Origin: Desulfuromonadaceae bacterium | Lineage (GTDB): Bacteria > Desulfobacterota > Desulfuromonadia > Desulfuromonadales > Geopsychrobacteraceae | Direction of reading: 5' to 3' | Assembly (NCBI GenBank): GCA_030639985.1 | Contig: DAOWKG010000189.1 | Coordinates: forward strand, 1 to 11,044 | Length of the DNA stretch: 11,044 bases | Part shown: piece after piece, positions 1 to 7,529 of the stretch | How positions within the stretch are numbered: the first letter of the stretch is position 1 | Layout of the letters: every line of letters begins with the position of its first letter | The notes under the pieces: model-generated | Databases searched by the model: none | Told to the model about the DNA's origin: nothing | The model's input: only the letters and a program-made list of their open reading frames with translations | Program-made: the position numbers and the translations under genes

Positions 1-1681
1 GCTGACCGGTAAATGGAACCAGCGGTGGAGCTTCCCCCCTTGTCATCGTTTCCTGTTTCGATTTAGTCCTGGTTACCCCGGCAGTTTTTTCCTGCCACTG
101 GGTTGCAACCAATTTTCCGGCCTCAAATTCCCGAATTGCTTTTAATCCGGCAAAGGCATAGGCACAGTAAACTACCGGCTGCTGATAGTTCGGAGTGCAA
201 TCTACCGCCACAAATTTTGTCGTCAGTGCCGCACCGCCAAGTAAAATCGGTTGTGACAATCCTGCCGCTTGAAATTGACTTAAACTATCCTTCATCAGCA
301 ATGCCGATTTAACCAGCAACCCCGACAGACCAATCACATCGGCATTATATTCCTTGGCTTTGGAAATTATCTCCTCAGCTGAAATTTTGATGCCGATATT
401 AAAAACCTTATAACCATTATTGGATAAAATGATATCGACCAGGTTTTTGCCAATATCATGGACATCGCCAGCTACCGTTGCCAGCAATATTGAGGTCTTG
501 CCATCGTCATCAAGTTTTTTCATGTAGGGTTCAAGCAAGGTGACACTTTGTTTCATCACTTCGGCTGACTGCAATACAAATGGCAACAGGAGATCCCCAC
601 GACCAAACAGTTCCCCAACTTCACGCATCGCCGGAACCAACAGGTCATTGATGATATTGATGGGCTGCCAGCGACCCCGCAACGACGACAGCAGATCATC
701 CAAACCTTCTTTATCACCACTTAATACCTTCTGCCGCAACAATTCTTCGGCTGGAACGGAGTCAGTATCAGCGTCATCGTCCTTATCGACCGCCTGCTCA
801 AAATGGTCGATAAAAGTCATTAAAGCTTCGCCCTGCCGATTCAACAATAAATCGAGACAGATTTGCCGTTCATCCTCACCTATAGCCGCATATGGGAGTA
901 CCTTGGCAGCATCAACAATAGCGGTATTCAGCCCCTCATCAACTGCCAGGTGTAAAAATACCGAATTAAGAACCTTACGTGCGGCCGGACGCAGACCAAA
1001 GCTGATATTACTGACTCCCAAAGTAAAACTGACACCGGGGAGTTCAGCTTTAACCTGCTTGATCGCTGCCAACGTTTCGATAGCGGCATCACGCATGGTC
1101 TCATCGCCGGAACCAACGGTGAAGGTGAGCAGGTCAAACAGAATATCCTGTGGCCGCATTCCATACTTATCAACCACCAAAGAGTAAATCTCCTTGGCGA
1201 CCGCAACCTTCCTTTCGCAAGTTAGTGCCATCCCCTCTTGATCAATCGTAAGGGCAACCATTGCGGCACCATATTTTCTTGCTAAACGACAGATCCGCTC
1301 CAGATTGGCACCACCATCTTCAAGATTAATCGAATTGATAATCGCCCGACCGGGATAGAGCGGCAATACCTGCTCCAGGGTTGCCGGACTGGTGGAATCA
1401 AACATCAATGGTGCTTTACAGGAACCAGCTAACAACTTGGTCAATGTAACCATGTCGGTAACTTCATCACGTCCGGCATAAGCGACACATAGGTCAATTA
1501 CCTGAGCACCACGAGCCTCTTGATCGAGGGCAATTTTAAGACAGGCATCCCAATCTTCTGCCAGCAACGCTTCACGGAAAAGTTTGGAACCATTAGGATT
1601 ACAACGCTCACCAATCAATAATGGCGGGATTTCCTGATGTAATTCAACCGATTGATAAAGACTCGCTACCGAAGCTTTCAT
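1..1681 (-). CDS. metH: Cobalamin-dependent methionine synthase, pterin/cap/B12-binding subunit (partial, runs off left edge)
   Basis: This gene encodes the part of methionine synthase that moves the methyl group of 5-methyltetrahydrofolate onto cobalamin, for transfer to homocysteine. 560 codons are visible. Residues about 20-265 are the pterin-binding barrel (GERCNPNGS at 24-32, FDST at 94-97, INSINLEDG at 115-123, GVSNISFG at 222-229). Residues about 310-388 are the B12 cap domain (LFGRGDLLLPFVLQSAEVMKQ). Residues about 395-520 are the B12 Rossmann domain, with DVHDIG at 406-411 giving H408 as the lower cobalt ligand, GLSGL at 451-455 and LGGAALT at 481-487. The last visible residues (PPLVPFTG) resemble the start of the extra C-terminal segment seen in long actinobacterial/cyanobacterial-type MetH. 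The homocysteine domain is absent and is encoded by the overlapping upstream gene. The ATG start is fixed by a strong Shine-Dalgarno. The frame is open throughout, with no sign of decay. The family is clear; the full length is unknown. Confidence 0.93.
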   Translation of the reverse strand, partial: MKASVASLYQSVELHQEIPPLLIGERCNPNGSKLFREALLAEDWDACLKIALDQEARGAQVIDLCVAYAGRDEVTDMVTLTKLLAGSCKAPLMFDSTSPATLEQVLPLYPGRAIINSINLEDGGANLERICRLARKYGAAMVALTIDQEGMALTCERKVAVAKEIYSLVVDKYGMRPQDILFDLLTFTVGSGDETMRDAAIETLAAIKQVKAELPGVSFTLGVSNISFGLRPAARKVLNSVFLHLAVDEGLNTAIVDAAKVLPYAAIGEDERQICLDLLLNRQGEALMTFIDHFEQAVDKDDDADTDSVPAEELLRQKVLSGDKEGLDDLLSSLRGRWQPINIINDLLVPAMREVGELFGRGDLLLPFVLQSAEVMKQSVTLLEPYMKKLDDDGKTSILLATVAGDVHDIGKNLVDIILSNNGYKVFNIGIKISAEEIISKAKEYNADVIGLSGLLVKSALLMKDSLSQFQAAGLSQPILLGGAALTTKFVAVDCTPNYQQPVVYCAYAFAGLKAIREFEAGKLVATQWQEKTAGVTRTKSKQETMTRGEAPPLVPFTGQ

Positions 1682-2601
1682 ATCAGCACCTCCCGCGGTC
1701 CCGGAGTTACCCCGGCAAGACGTTTAACCAGTGCAGCAATATGGGCCGGGCTGGTACCACAGCAACCGCCGACGATACTAACGCCCTGATTTACGACAAA
1801 CTGATACATCTGTTCGGCATAGTCTGCGGGGCTTAACGGATAATGGGTGGCACCATTTACCACCTCAGGGAGACCCTGATTGGGGATAACCGAGATGCGG
1901 TAAGGCCAGTTCTGACTTAGATACTTTATATGCGACATCATATCGAGGGGACCGGTAGCACAGTTTAGTCCCAACGAAAATAGCGGAAATGGCTCCAATG
2001 TTGCGACTACTGTGGCGATATCGGAACCAACTAACATCGAACCCTGTTGTTCAATCGTTACCGAAGCCATCACCGGAACCTCAACACCACTGATTTCGAT
2101 AACTTCAAACGCCGCCACCAATGCAGTTTTGGTTTGCAACAGATCCTGGCAAGTTTCAATAATCAGGCAATCGACCCCGGCAGCTAATAATGCCTCAACT
2201 TGTTCCCGAGTAGCATCTGCCAGTTCGGTAACACCAATGTGACCCAGAGATGGCAACTTGGTTCCTGGCCCTACCGATCCAGCGACATATTTATTGTCCA
2301 AACCACCAATCGCCAAGCGGGCATTTTCAACCGCACGGGTATTGATCTCTTTAACTTTATCCTGCAAGCCATACTCTTCCAACACCACCCTTGATGCACC
2401 AAAAGTGTCGGTTTCAATTACCATGGCACCAGCAGCAAGCATGCTGGTATGAAATTGAATAATATGCTTTGGCGCCGACAGATTTAGAATTTCGTTACAC
2501 CCCTCGCACCCGGACCAGTCGCTTTCCGTAATATCCATCAATTGCAAACTGGTTCCGCAAGCACCATCAAAAATAAGTAGCGGTTGTTCAGTAAAAGTCA
2601 T
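1678..2601 (-). CDS. metH: Homocysteine S-methyltransferase subunit of split methionine synthase
   Basis: A 307-aa zinc-dependent homocysteine-binding domain, equivalent to the N-terminal barrel of MetH. It activates the thiol of homocysteine for methylation by methylcobalamin. The three family zinc cysteines are present: NCATG (C214 from the chosen start) and GGCCGT (C280, C281). FDGACGT near the N-terminus, ETDTFGAS and IIETCQDL are further family motifs. The next gene carries the missing pterin and B12 domains and starts inside this gene's stop codon, so the two products probably act as one enzyme. The frame could open at a TTG at 2661, but I choose the ATG at 2601: family similarity begins only there (MTFTEQPLLIFDGACGT), an AGGA lies about 10 bases upstream, and the added 20 residues look non-coding. 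Alternatives are an MmuM/BHMT-type S-methylmethionine enzyme, but the partner gene makes that unlikely. Confidence 0.92.
   Translation of the reverse strand: MTFTEQPLLIFDGACGTSLQLMDITESDWSGCEGCNEILNLSAPKHIIQFHTSMLAAGAMVIETDTFGASRVVLEEYGLQDKVKEINTRAVENARLAIGGLDNKYVAGSVGPGTKLPSLGHIGVTELADATREQVEALLAAGVDCLIIETCQDLLQTKTALVAAFEVIEISGVEVPVMASVTIEQQGSMLVGSDIATVVATLEPFPLFSLGLNCATGPLDMMSHIKYLSQNWPYRISVIPNQGLPEVVNGATHYPLSPADYAEQMYQFVVNQGVSIVGGCCGTSPAHIAALVKRLAGVTPGPREVLI
1687..1694 (-). promoter_or_regulatory. Ribosome binding site of the second metH gene
   Basis: On the minus strand the sequence GGGAGGTG lies inside the last codons of the homocysteine-domain gene. Its GGAGG core is 7 bases from the ATG at 1681. 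It decides the start of the pterin/B12 gene and shows that this gene is translated on its own account, coupled through the ATGA stop/start overlap, and not by frameshifting. Confidence 0.8.
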
Positions 2602-2751
2602 CTCTTTTCTATCCTGTTTTATATGCAAAAATATTCTAGCTATCAGCTTCCCTCCGGACAATGAAACAAATCTCTTTTTTTTGCAAATATTTGTTAAATA
2701 TTATTGTGCTCTTTTCTTAGGAACGACAGTAGAGCCAATAATATTAAGTAT

Positions 2752-2780
2752 TTGACATTAAATTATTTCTAATCAACAAT
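2752..2780 (+). promoter_or_regulatory. Putative sigma-70 promoter for the HDOD/kinase operon
   Basis: A perfect -35 hexamer TTGACA (2752-2757) is followed, after 17 bases, by AACAAT (2775-2780), which matches 4 of 6 bases of TATAAT. It points toward the gene starting at 2951 and would give a leader of about 160 bases. The perfect -35 and ideal spacing support it; the weak -10 means it may need an activator or be fortuitous. Confidence 0.45.
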
Positions 2781-2934
2781 GATGCGCTACTTAACAATCA
2801 AATTGGGGGAGTTTTAACCCGACAATTAGGAAATCAGCTTTCGCTGAACGACACTATGTAAAAGGCAACCTGAATACAGATTTAACCTAGCGCCACCCGC
2901 CAATCAGAACCAATATCCGAAATTAATAGATAAA

Positions 2935-2940
2935 AAGGAG
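2935..2940 (+). promoter_or_regulatory. Ribosome binding site selecting a TTG start
   Basis: AAGGAG lies 10 bases ahead of the TTG at 2951. No ATG or GTG in the same frame lies near it, and the family motif PGMVLAEDI begins only 11 residues after the TTG. The site therefore decides the unusual start codon of the 112-aa protein. Confidence 0.65.
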
Positions 2941-2950
2941 TACCCAGATA

Positions 2951-3289
2951 TTGTCAAACTTGCAAATTGATCAGTTAACTCCGGGGATGGTTTTAGCCGA
3001 AGATATTAAAAGTAAAAACGGGCGGCTTTTGATCACCCATGGCATGGAACTGACTGAGAAGCATCTGTTGATATTGCGTACTTGGGGAGTTCAAGAGGTA
3101 GTAATAGCAACAGGCATTGATAATGCCCAGGGTAGTTCGTTACAGAACCCTTCAGAAATCACCGCAGAACAACTCGAAAAAGCGATGGAGGATCTACGTC
3201 CAATCTTCAGACTGGTTGATTTGACCCACCCGGTTTTTAAAGAATTATTACGTCTTGCGGCGCAGAAAAAGGTTTTGGCAAATGGATAA
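2951..3289 (+). CDS. Stand-alone 'PGMVLAEDI' domain protein, partner of HDOD protein
   Basis: A small (112 aa), soluble, acidic-to-neutral protein without signal peptide or membrane segment. Residues 6-53 carry the pattern L-T-PGMVLAEDI-K-NGRLLI-GMELTEKHLLILR-WGVQEVVI, which I recognise from the N-terminal region of HD, HDOD and HD-GYP signalling proteins and from small proteins encoded next to them in deltaproteobacteria. Residues about 72-108 form a predicted helical tail (ITAEQLEKAMEDLRPIFRLVD). No catalytic residues are evident, so a regulatory or protein-binding role is likely but unproven. Translation begins at TTG, set by AAGGAG. Its last 8 bases overlap the start of the HDOD gene, so the two are translationally coupled and their products probably interact. 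The exact function is unknown. Confidence 0.8.
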   Translation: MSNLQIDQLTPGMVLAEDIKSKNGRLLITHGMELTEKHLLILRTWGVQEVVIATGIDNAQGSSLQNPSEITAEQLEKAMEDLRPIFRLVDLTHPVFKELLRLAAQKKVLANG

Positions 3290-4133
3290 TTCAATACCAA
3301 CACTACAACAGCTAGTTGCTGATACCAGTTCAATATGTTCGCCCCCATTGATTTATCAGCGCCTCAACGAGGTCATTGCTCATCCCCGCAGCTCCGTCAA
3401 AGATATAGTGAATGTTGTCTCCGAAGATCAGGGGCTAACTGCCCGGCTTCTAAAACTGGCCAATAGTCCATTGTACGGACTACAGGAGATTGAATCGATC
3501 AGTCGAGCAGCAACACTTATCGGCACTCGGGAGTTGCGTGATCTGGCACTAGCAGTTTCAACCATGGAATCATTTCCCGGAATTCCCAAAGAGCTGCTGG
3601 ATATGAAAAAGTATTGGCAACATGGTATTGCATGCGGAATTATGGCACGCAACATGGCGATATACCTGCGTGAGCTATCTACCGAACGTTTTTTTGTCGC
3701 CGGAATTCTCCACGATCTGGGTCAACTGGTCGTCTGTACACTGATTCCCAAAACAATTAAAAAACTGCTGGAAGATTGTTCCTCCCAAGACTTGACTTAT
3801 CCGTTGGAAGAACGCAATCGGCTGGGATTTAATCATGCCGAGCTTGGTGCAGCCTTACTCGAATCCTGGAAAATTCCACCAAATATAGTTGAACCGGTTG
3901 CCTGCCACCATGTTCCATTAGAAGCCAAAAAATTCCAGCGTGAAGCCGCAATCATCCATCTGGCAGACATTATATGTCAATCACTCGGTTACGGAATTAG
4001 CGGTGAAGCATTGATAACCCCATTAGAACCAAGGGCTTGGGAGTTACTTAAAATGCCCATTGGGGCGGTAGAAGAGATAGTTAAACAGTCTGAAGTACAG
4101 ATCGAAAAAACCTACCACATCATGGCGGTTTAA
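3282..4133 (+). CDS. HDOD domain signalling protein with full HD ligand set
   Basis: A 283-aa cytoplasmic protein made almost wholly of one HDOD domain (residues about 14-215). HDOD proteins are regulatory relatives of HD phosphohydrolases that sit in two-component and c-di-GMP networks. Seen here: the N-terminal helical part with [20 protein letters not shown] (47-66), then every position of the HD metal site: H114 (YWQHG), H144-D145 (LHDLG), H185 (FNHAELG), H209-H210 (CHHVP) and D229 (HLAD). Many HDOD proteins lose several of these, so some catalysis is conceivable; binding function is the default for the family. The ATG at 3282 is chosen over an in-frame TTG at 3255 because AAGG lies 9 bases upstream and the homologous region starts just after it. 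It overlaps the preceding gene by 8 bases and stops 2 bases before the kinase gene, indicating an operon. Confidence 0.88.
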   Translation: MDNSIPTLQQLVADTSSICSPPLIYQRLNEVIAHPRSSVKDIVNVVSEDQGLTARLLKLANSPLYGLQEIESISRAATLIGTRELRDLALAVSTMESFPGIPKELLDMKKYWQHGIACGIMARNMAIYLRELSTERFFVAGILHDLGQLVVCTLIPKTIKKLLEDCSSQDLTYPLEERNRLGFNHAELGAALLESWKIPPNIVEPVACHHVPLEAKKFQREAAIIHLADIICQSLGYGISGEALITPLEPRAWELLKMPIGAVEEIVKQSEVQIEKTYHIMAV

Positions 4134-4135
4134 TT

Positions 4136-6730
4136 ATGAGTACCGAAAAAATAGCGCAAGAGTTGGAATATTCCCAGGAAAGGATCAATTTTCTTGAAGA
4201 GAGCAACCGTAACTATGTTGCAATTTTTGACATGCTGGCCGGTAGTGGTGATTTTCATGCAAATCTGAGCCATGCAAATAATATTGATGAGATTTTTTCC
4301 GCTACGGAAAAGCAAATCAATCAGATTCTAAACTGTGAACAGTTAGGTTTTTTAGAATCTATGGATGATGGCAGCTTTCAGCTTCAGACTTGTCAACCAG
4401 AAAGTTGCCGTGAAAACTTACAAAAGGAAATTGACCAAAGAATTATCGATGGCTCATTCGCATGGGCCCTCAACTATAATAATGCTCAACTAAAACCTCT
4501 TGCTAATGACAAAACCCTCCTGTTACACGTTATTGAAACCCGAGCCAGAATTCGCGGCATGCTGATAGCGGTTATTTCCGGGACAGCCGTTGCTATCGAC
4601 ACAGCGACCCTGCGGGGACTGTCCATTATTCTCTATACCAGTGCCTACGCTCTGGAAAATAAAGTCCTTCAAGATCTACTTAAACAACAGATGAAAAATC
4701 TTGCCCAAAAAGTAGCTGAAAGAACCCATGATCTGGAAATAGCCAGGAAAGCCGCAGAGAGTGCTAATCAAGCCAAAAGTGACTTTTTAGCAAATATGAG
4801 TCATGAAATCCGCACTCCAATGAATGGGGTGATCGGCATGACCGGATTACTGCTCGATACCCAATTAGATCAAGAGCAGCTTCGTTACGCTGAGACAGTC
4901 AAAAATAGTGCCACGGCATTACTTGATCTGGTCAATGATATCCTGGATTTGGCAAAGATAGAATCTGGGAAAATTGTTTTGGAACAATTTGATTTTAATC
5001 TCTGTGAGATGTTGGATAATTTTTGCAACCTGATTGCACTGCGAGCCCACGAAAAAGGGCTAGAGTTCGTCTGTAATGTTGCTTCTGAGGTACCGCTACT
5101 GCTCTCTGGCGATATGGGTAGATTGCGGCAGATACTGCTGAATCTGGTCGGCAATGCTATCAAATTTACCGATCATGGACAGGTACTGCTACAGATTGAA
5201 CTGCTTGAAATAGAGGATGATACTGCGTTATTGAAATTCCGGGTACAGGACAGCGGTGTTGGCATTCCTGAGGAGAAGCAATCATTACTATTTCAAAAAT
5301 TCTCTCAGGTTGATTCATCGGTTACACGTAAATATGGTGGTAGCGGTCTAGGTTTGGTCATTTCGAAACTTCTCACCGAACTGATGGGCGGGGAAATTGG
5401 TGTTTATAGTGACGGCCATCAGGGGACAGAATTCTGGTTTACCGCAAAATTTTCGGTACAACCAGAAGCAGATCAATATCCAAAGATACCTTCGGCACTT
5501 GATAATAAACGGATACTGGTTGTAGATGCCAACACCGCCAGTCTGGATAATATTGCACAGCGCTGTCGCTCTGCAAAAGCACAAGTCACAATAGCAGATG
5601 ATGCGATCACAGCACTCCAACTTCTTTACCAGTCAAGAGATGCTGGTGAAACATACGATTTGGCTTTGATTGAACAAAATCTACCGGGAATGGATGGTGA
5701 AGCTCTGGGGCAGATCATTCAAGCTGATCCGTCACTACAAAATATCCAGTTGCTTATCATGGTGCGGATTGGGCAACGAGTTGATACAGAGCAACTGCAG
5801 AAACTCGGCTTTGTCGCTGTGTTAAATAAGCCGGTTATAGCTCAGAACCTATACCTGACACTGGAAAATGTTCTGCGTGATGGCAGTTCCTTTAAGCAGA
5901 CAGATAAACAAACCGAACAAAATGCCATGCCAATAAAACAGTCATATGTTCGCCTGTTACTAGCAGAAGACAATATCACCAACCAGCAAGTCGCTGTGGG
6001 GATTTTAAAAAAGCTGGGCTTTCGGGTAGACATTGTTAATGATGGTGCAAAAGCCCTGCTGGCATTGGCTGATATAGCCTACGATCTGATCCTGATGGAT
6101 ATACAAATGCCAAACATGGATGGTCTTGAAGCAACCCGCCAGATTCGTGCCCCTAACACAACAGTTATCAACCACGATATTCCAGTGATTGCCATGACGG
6201 CTCATGCTATGGCTAGTGATCGAGATCGGTGCCTTAAAGCTGGCATGAACGACTATGTAACCAAACCGATCGATCCTACTATATTATCTGCTGTAATCCA
6301 TAAATGGTTGCCGGATGGGACGAAAAAAATAGAACAAACTACCAAAGGGAATGCCCCGGTTGAACAATCGAACCAAATCGAAATAGCCAACAATTCTGAG
6401 ATTTTTGACCAAACTGGTTTTTTACAACGCATGATGGACGATACCGATTTAGCTCAGTTGATCCTGAATGAATTTCTTAATGACATCCCCAAACAAATTG
6501 CCACTTTACGAACGCAGGTAGAACAAAATAATGGACAAGCCGCTGGAGAACAAGCGCACAAAATTAAAGGGGCAGCCTCTAACGTAGGGGGAAAAGCATT
6601 AGTACTCGTAGCATCAGCTATGGAAAAAGCAGGAAAATCTGGAAAGCATAAAAATCTGGGTAAATTACTGCCAGAACTGGAACAGCATTTTTTTCAATTG
6701 AAAAAAGTAATTAAAACATTTACATTGTGA
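4136..6730 (+). CDS. Soluble hybrid sensor histidine kinase (GAF-like/HisKA/HATPase/pseudo-REC/REC/HPt)
   Basis: An 864-aa multi-domain kinase with no membrane segment, so it probably senses a cytoplasmic cue. Order: short coiled coil (1-30); a GAF-like sensor of unknown ligand (about 40-178); linker coiled coil (178-212); HisKA with H223 in [10 protein letters not shown]; HATPase with the N box around N336-N340, DSGVGIP (372-378) and GGSGLGL (401-407); a first receiver (about 458-580); a second receiver (about 605-725) with E611/D612, phospho-acceptor D655, T688 and K710; an HPt domain with H808 in [13 protein letters not shown]. In the first receiver the acceptor position is Glu (E513 in [11 protein letters not shown]) and the acidic pocket is reduced, while K565 remains: a likely non-phosphorylatable pseudo-receiver. 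The relay would run H223 to D655 to H808. The start lies 2 bases after the HDOD stop, with a weak GGCGG, so coupling is likely. The next gene is the probable acceptor. Confidence 0.93.
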   Translation: MSTEKIAQELEYSQERINFLEESNRNYVAIFDMLAGSGDFHANLSHANNIDEIFSATEKQINQILNCEQLGFLESMDDGSFQLQTCQPESCRENLQKEIDQRIIDGSFAWALNYNNAQLKPLANDKTLLLHVIETRARIRGMLIAVISGTAVAIDTATLRGLSIILYTSAYALENKVLQDLLKQQMKNLAQKVAERTHDLEIARKAAESANQAKSDFLANMSHEIRTPMNGVIGMTGLLLDTQLDQEQLRYAETVKNSATALLDLVNDILDLAKIESGKIVLEQFDFNLCEMLDNFCNLIALRAHEKGLEFVCNVASEVPLLLSGDMGRLRQILLNLVGNAIKFTDHGQVLLQIELLEIEDDTALLKFRVQDSGVGIPEEKQSLLFQKFSQVDSSVTRKYGGSGLGLVISKLLTELMGGEIGVYSDGHQGTEFWFTAKFSVQPEADQYPKIPSALDNKRILVVDANTASLDNIAQRCRSAKAQVTIADDAITALQLLYQSRDAGETYDLALIEQNLPGMDGEALGQIIQADPSLQNIQLLIMVRIGQRVDTEQLQKLGFVAVLNKPVIAQNLYLTLENVLRDGSSFKQTDKQTEQNAMPIKQSYVRLLLAEDNITNQQVAVGILKKLGFRVDIVNDGAKALLALADIAYDLILMDIQMPNMDGLEATRQIRAPNTTVINHDIPVIAMTAHAMASDRDRCLKAGMNDYVTKPIDPTILSAVIHKWLPDGTKKIEQTTKGNAPVEQSNQIEIANNSEIFDQTGFLQRMMDDTDLAQLILNEFLNDIPKQIATLRTQVEQNNGQAAGEQAHKIKGAASNVGGKALVLVASAMEKAGKSGKHKNLGKLLPELEQHFFQLKKVIKTFTL

Positions 6731-6769
6731 ACACGATTAAAAATCAACGGTTATATGCAGGGAAACACT

Positions 6770-7171
6770 ATGCAACCATTCAAGGCTTTAATTGTCGAAG
6801 ATGAATTCACCAGTCGCCTAATTTTGCAATCGTCCCTGCAAAAATATGGTGAAGTCCATATAGCAGTCAATGGTCAAGAGGCCATTGAAGCAGTTAATCA
6901 CGCAACTGAACTTAACGCACCTTACGATTTGATCTGCCTTGATATGATAATGCCGGAAATGACTGGACAAGAGGCACTCAAGGCAATTCGAGAACGTGAA
7001 AATAAAGCCGGAATAGCTCCGAATAACATAGCAAAAATAATAATGACCACTTCAGTAAGTGACGGCAAAAGTGTCATAACTGCATTCAAAGAGCAATGTG
7101 ATGCCTATATGATCAAACCTATTGACCAAAAAAAACTACTTCAACATTTACGTAATTTTAAACTTATTTGA
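6770..7171 (+). CDS. Single-domain response regulator (CheY-like receiver)
   Basis: A 133-aa receiver domain and nothing else. Acidic pocket E10/D11 (LIVEDE), phospho-acceptor D58 (CLDMIMPEMTG), switch threonine T94 (IIMTTS) and K116 (YMIKPID) are all in place, so it should be phosphorylated normally. It lies 39 bases after the hybrid kinase and is the natural acceptor for that kinase's HPt histidine, closing a His-Asp-His-Asp relay. With no output domain it must act by protein contact; possible partners are the HDOD protein and the 112-aa protein of the same cluster, which is inference. I choose the ATG at 6770 over the upstream in-frame ATG at 6755 because AGGGA sits 6 bases before it and receiver homology starts directly after. 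No clear terminator follows. Confidence 0.9.
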   Translation: MQPFKALIVEDEFTSRLILQSSLQKYGEVHIAVNGQEAIEAVNHATELNAPYDLICLDMIMPEMTGQEALKAIRERENKAGIAPNNIAKIIMTTSVSDGKSVITAFKEQCDAYMIKPIDQKKLLQHLRNFKLI

Positions 7172-7529
7172 TTGAAGCATAGGTTAACTGGATGAGCATG
7201 ATTTAAAAAACTCACGCGTGGCTGAATTAGCTCAAATCTTATCGGCTATCGGCAACTTTATCTCAAATTCTAATCAAACCACACCTTAGTTACTGAAATT
7301 TCTGAGTTATTATAAATATCATTGAAATATTTATTAAGTTTTTCTCTAGACGAACCTTTACAGATTAAATACAGCATGTTAGATTATTAAGATGCTATCA
7401 CTAGACATCGCTTATATATGCATTGTGCCTTATCGCCGTCGCTACAATCCGATCTAAACTGACGCAATCGGATTACGATCTTTAACAGCAGTAAATACTC
7501 CCTAACCTTATCAAAGCTCAAAGGGATAA
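7172..7529. other. Non-coding gap before the HDOD-GGDEF gene
   Basis: A 358-base AT-rich stretch with no supportable ORF. It contains a palindrome CACGCGTG (7213-7220), a tandem ATCGGC-T-ATCGGC (7241-7253) and an inverted repeat at 7446-7474. I saw no hairpin followed by a T-run after the response-regulator stop, no convincing -35/-10 pair and no GEMM riboswitch core. Its length, unlike the tight spacing elsewhere, suggests that the HDOD-GGDEF/Mla unit has its own promoter and control region here. Confidence 0.5.
7446..7474. repeat. 8-bp inverted repeat (possible operator or leader hairpin)
   Basis: AATCCGAT (7446-7453) and ATCGGATT (7467-7474) are perfect inverted copies separated by 13 bases, 55 bases upstream of the HDOD-GGDEF start. 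No T-run follows, so it is not an intrinsic terminator. The half-site pentamer ATCGG occurs twice more in the same gap (7241 and 7248). It could bind a dimeric regulator or form a stem in the leader RNA; neither can be decided from sequence alone. Confidence 0.45.

Larger units (their letters stand above)
2602..2950. other. Divergent intergenic region between metH pair and signalling operon
   Basis: This AT-rich, non-coding stretch separates two divergent transcription units. It holds a plus-strand sigma-70-like promoter (listed separately) and, within the expected plus-strand leader of about 160 bases, a small hairpin TCAGC-TTTC-GCTGA at 2834-2847 without a T-run. I looked on the minus strand for a cobalamin or SAM riboswitch ahead of metH and saw no B12 box or S-box core. 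I also saw no c-di-GMP (GEMM) core on the plus strand. No minus-strand promoter stands out. Confidence 0.6.

Noticed and set aside
540..1187. A 215-codon plus-strand ORF opposite the pterin/B12 gene
   Set aside because: It is composition-driven, rich in Ser/Arg/Thr with no family motif, while the minus strand here encodes clear MetH pterin and cap motifs.
1675..1694. A frameshift or sequencing error breaking one metH gene
   Set aside because: The homocysteine domain ends at its natural boundary, the next gene has its own ATG and strong ribosome site, and both frames are intact either side.
2602..2661. TTG start at 2661 for the homocysteine-domain gene
   Set aside because: The added 20 residues match nothing in the family, and the ATG at 2601 sits right before the conserved region.
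2602..2800. Cobalamin or SAM riboswitch upstream of metH on the minus strand
   Set aside because: I found no B12-box or S-box core sequence, and the region is too AT-rich and unstructured by eye. A covariance-model search would settle it.
6755..6769. Upstream ATG at 6755 as start of the response regulator
   Set aside because: The AGGGA ribosome site lies inside these codons and serves the ATG at 6770, where receiver homology begins.
7446..7474. Intrinsic terminator formed by the inverted repeat
   Set aside because: No T-run follows the second arm, and the loop of 13 bases is long for a terminator.
7172..7529. c-di-GMP (GEMM) riboswitch before the cyclase gene
   Set aside because: The conserved GEMM core segments are not visible in this gap; the only strong pairing is the 8-bp inverted repeat.
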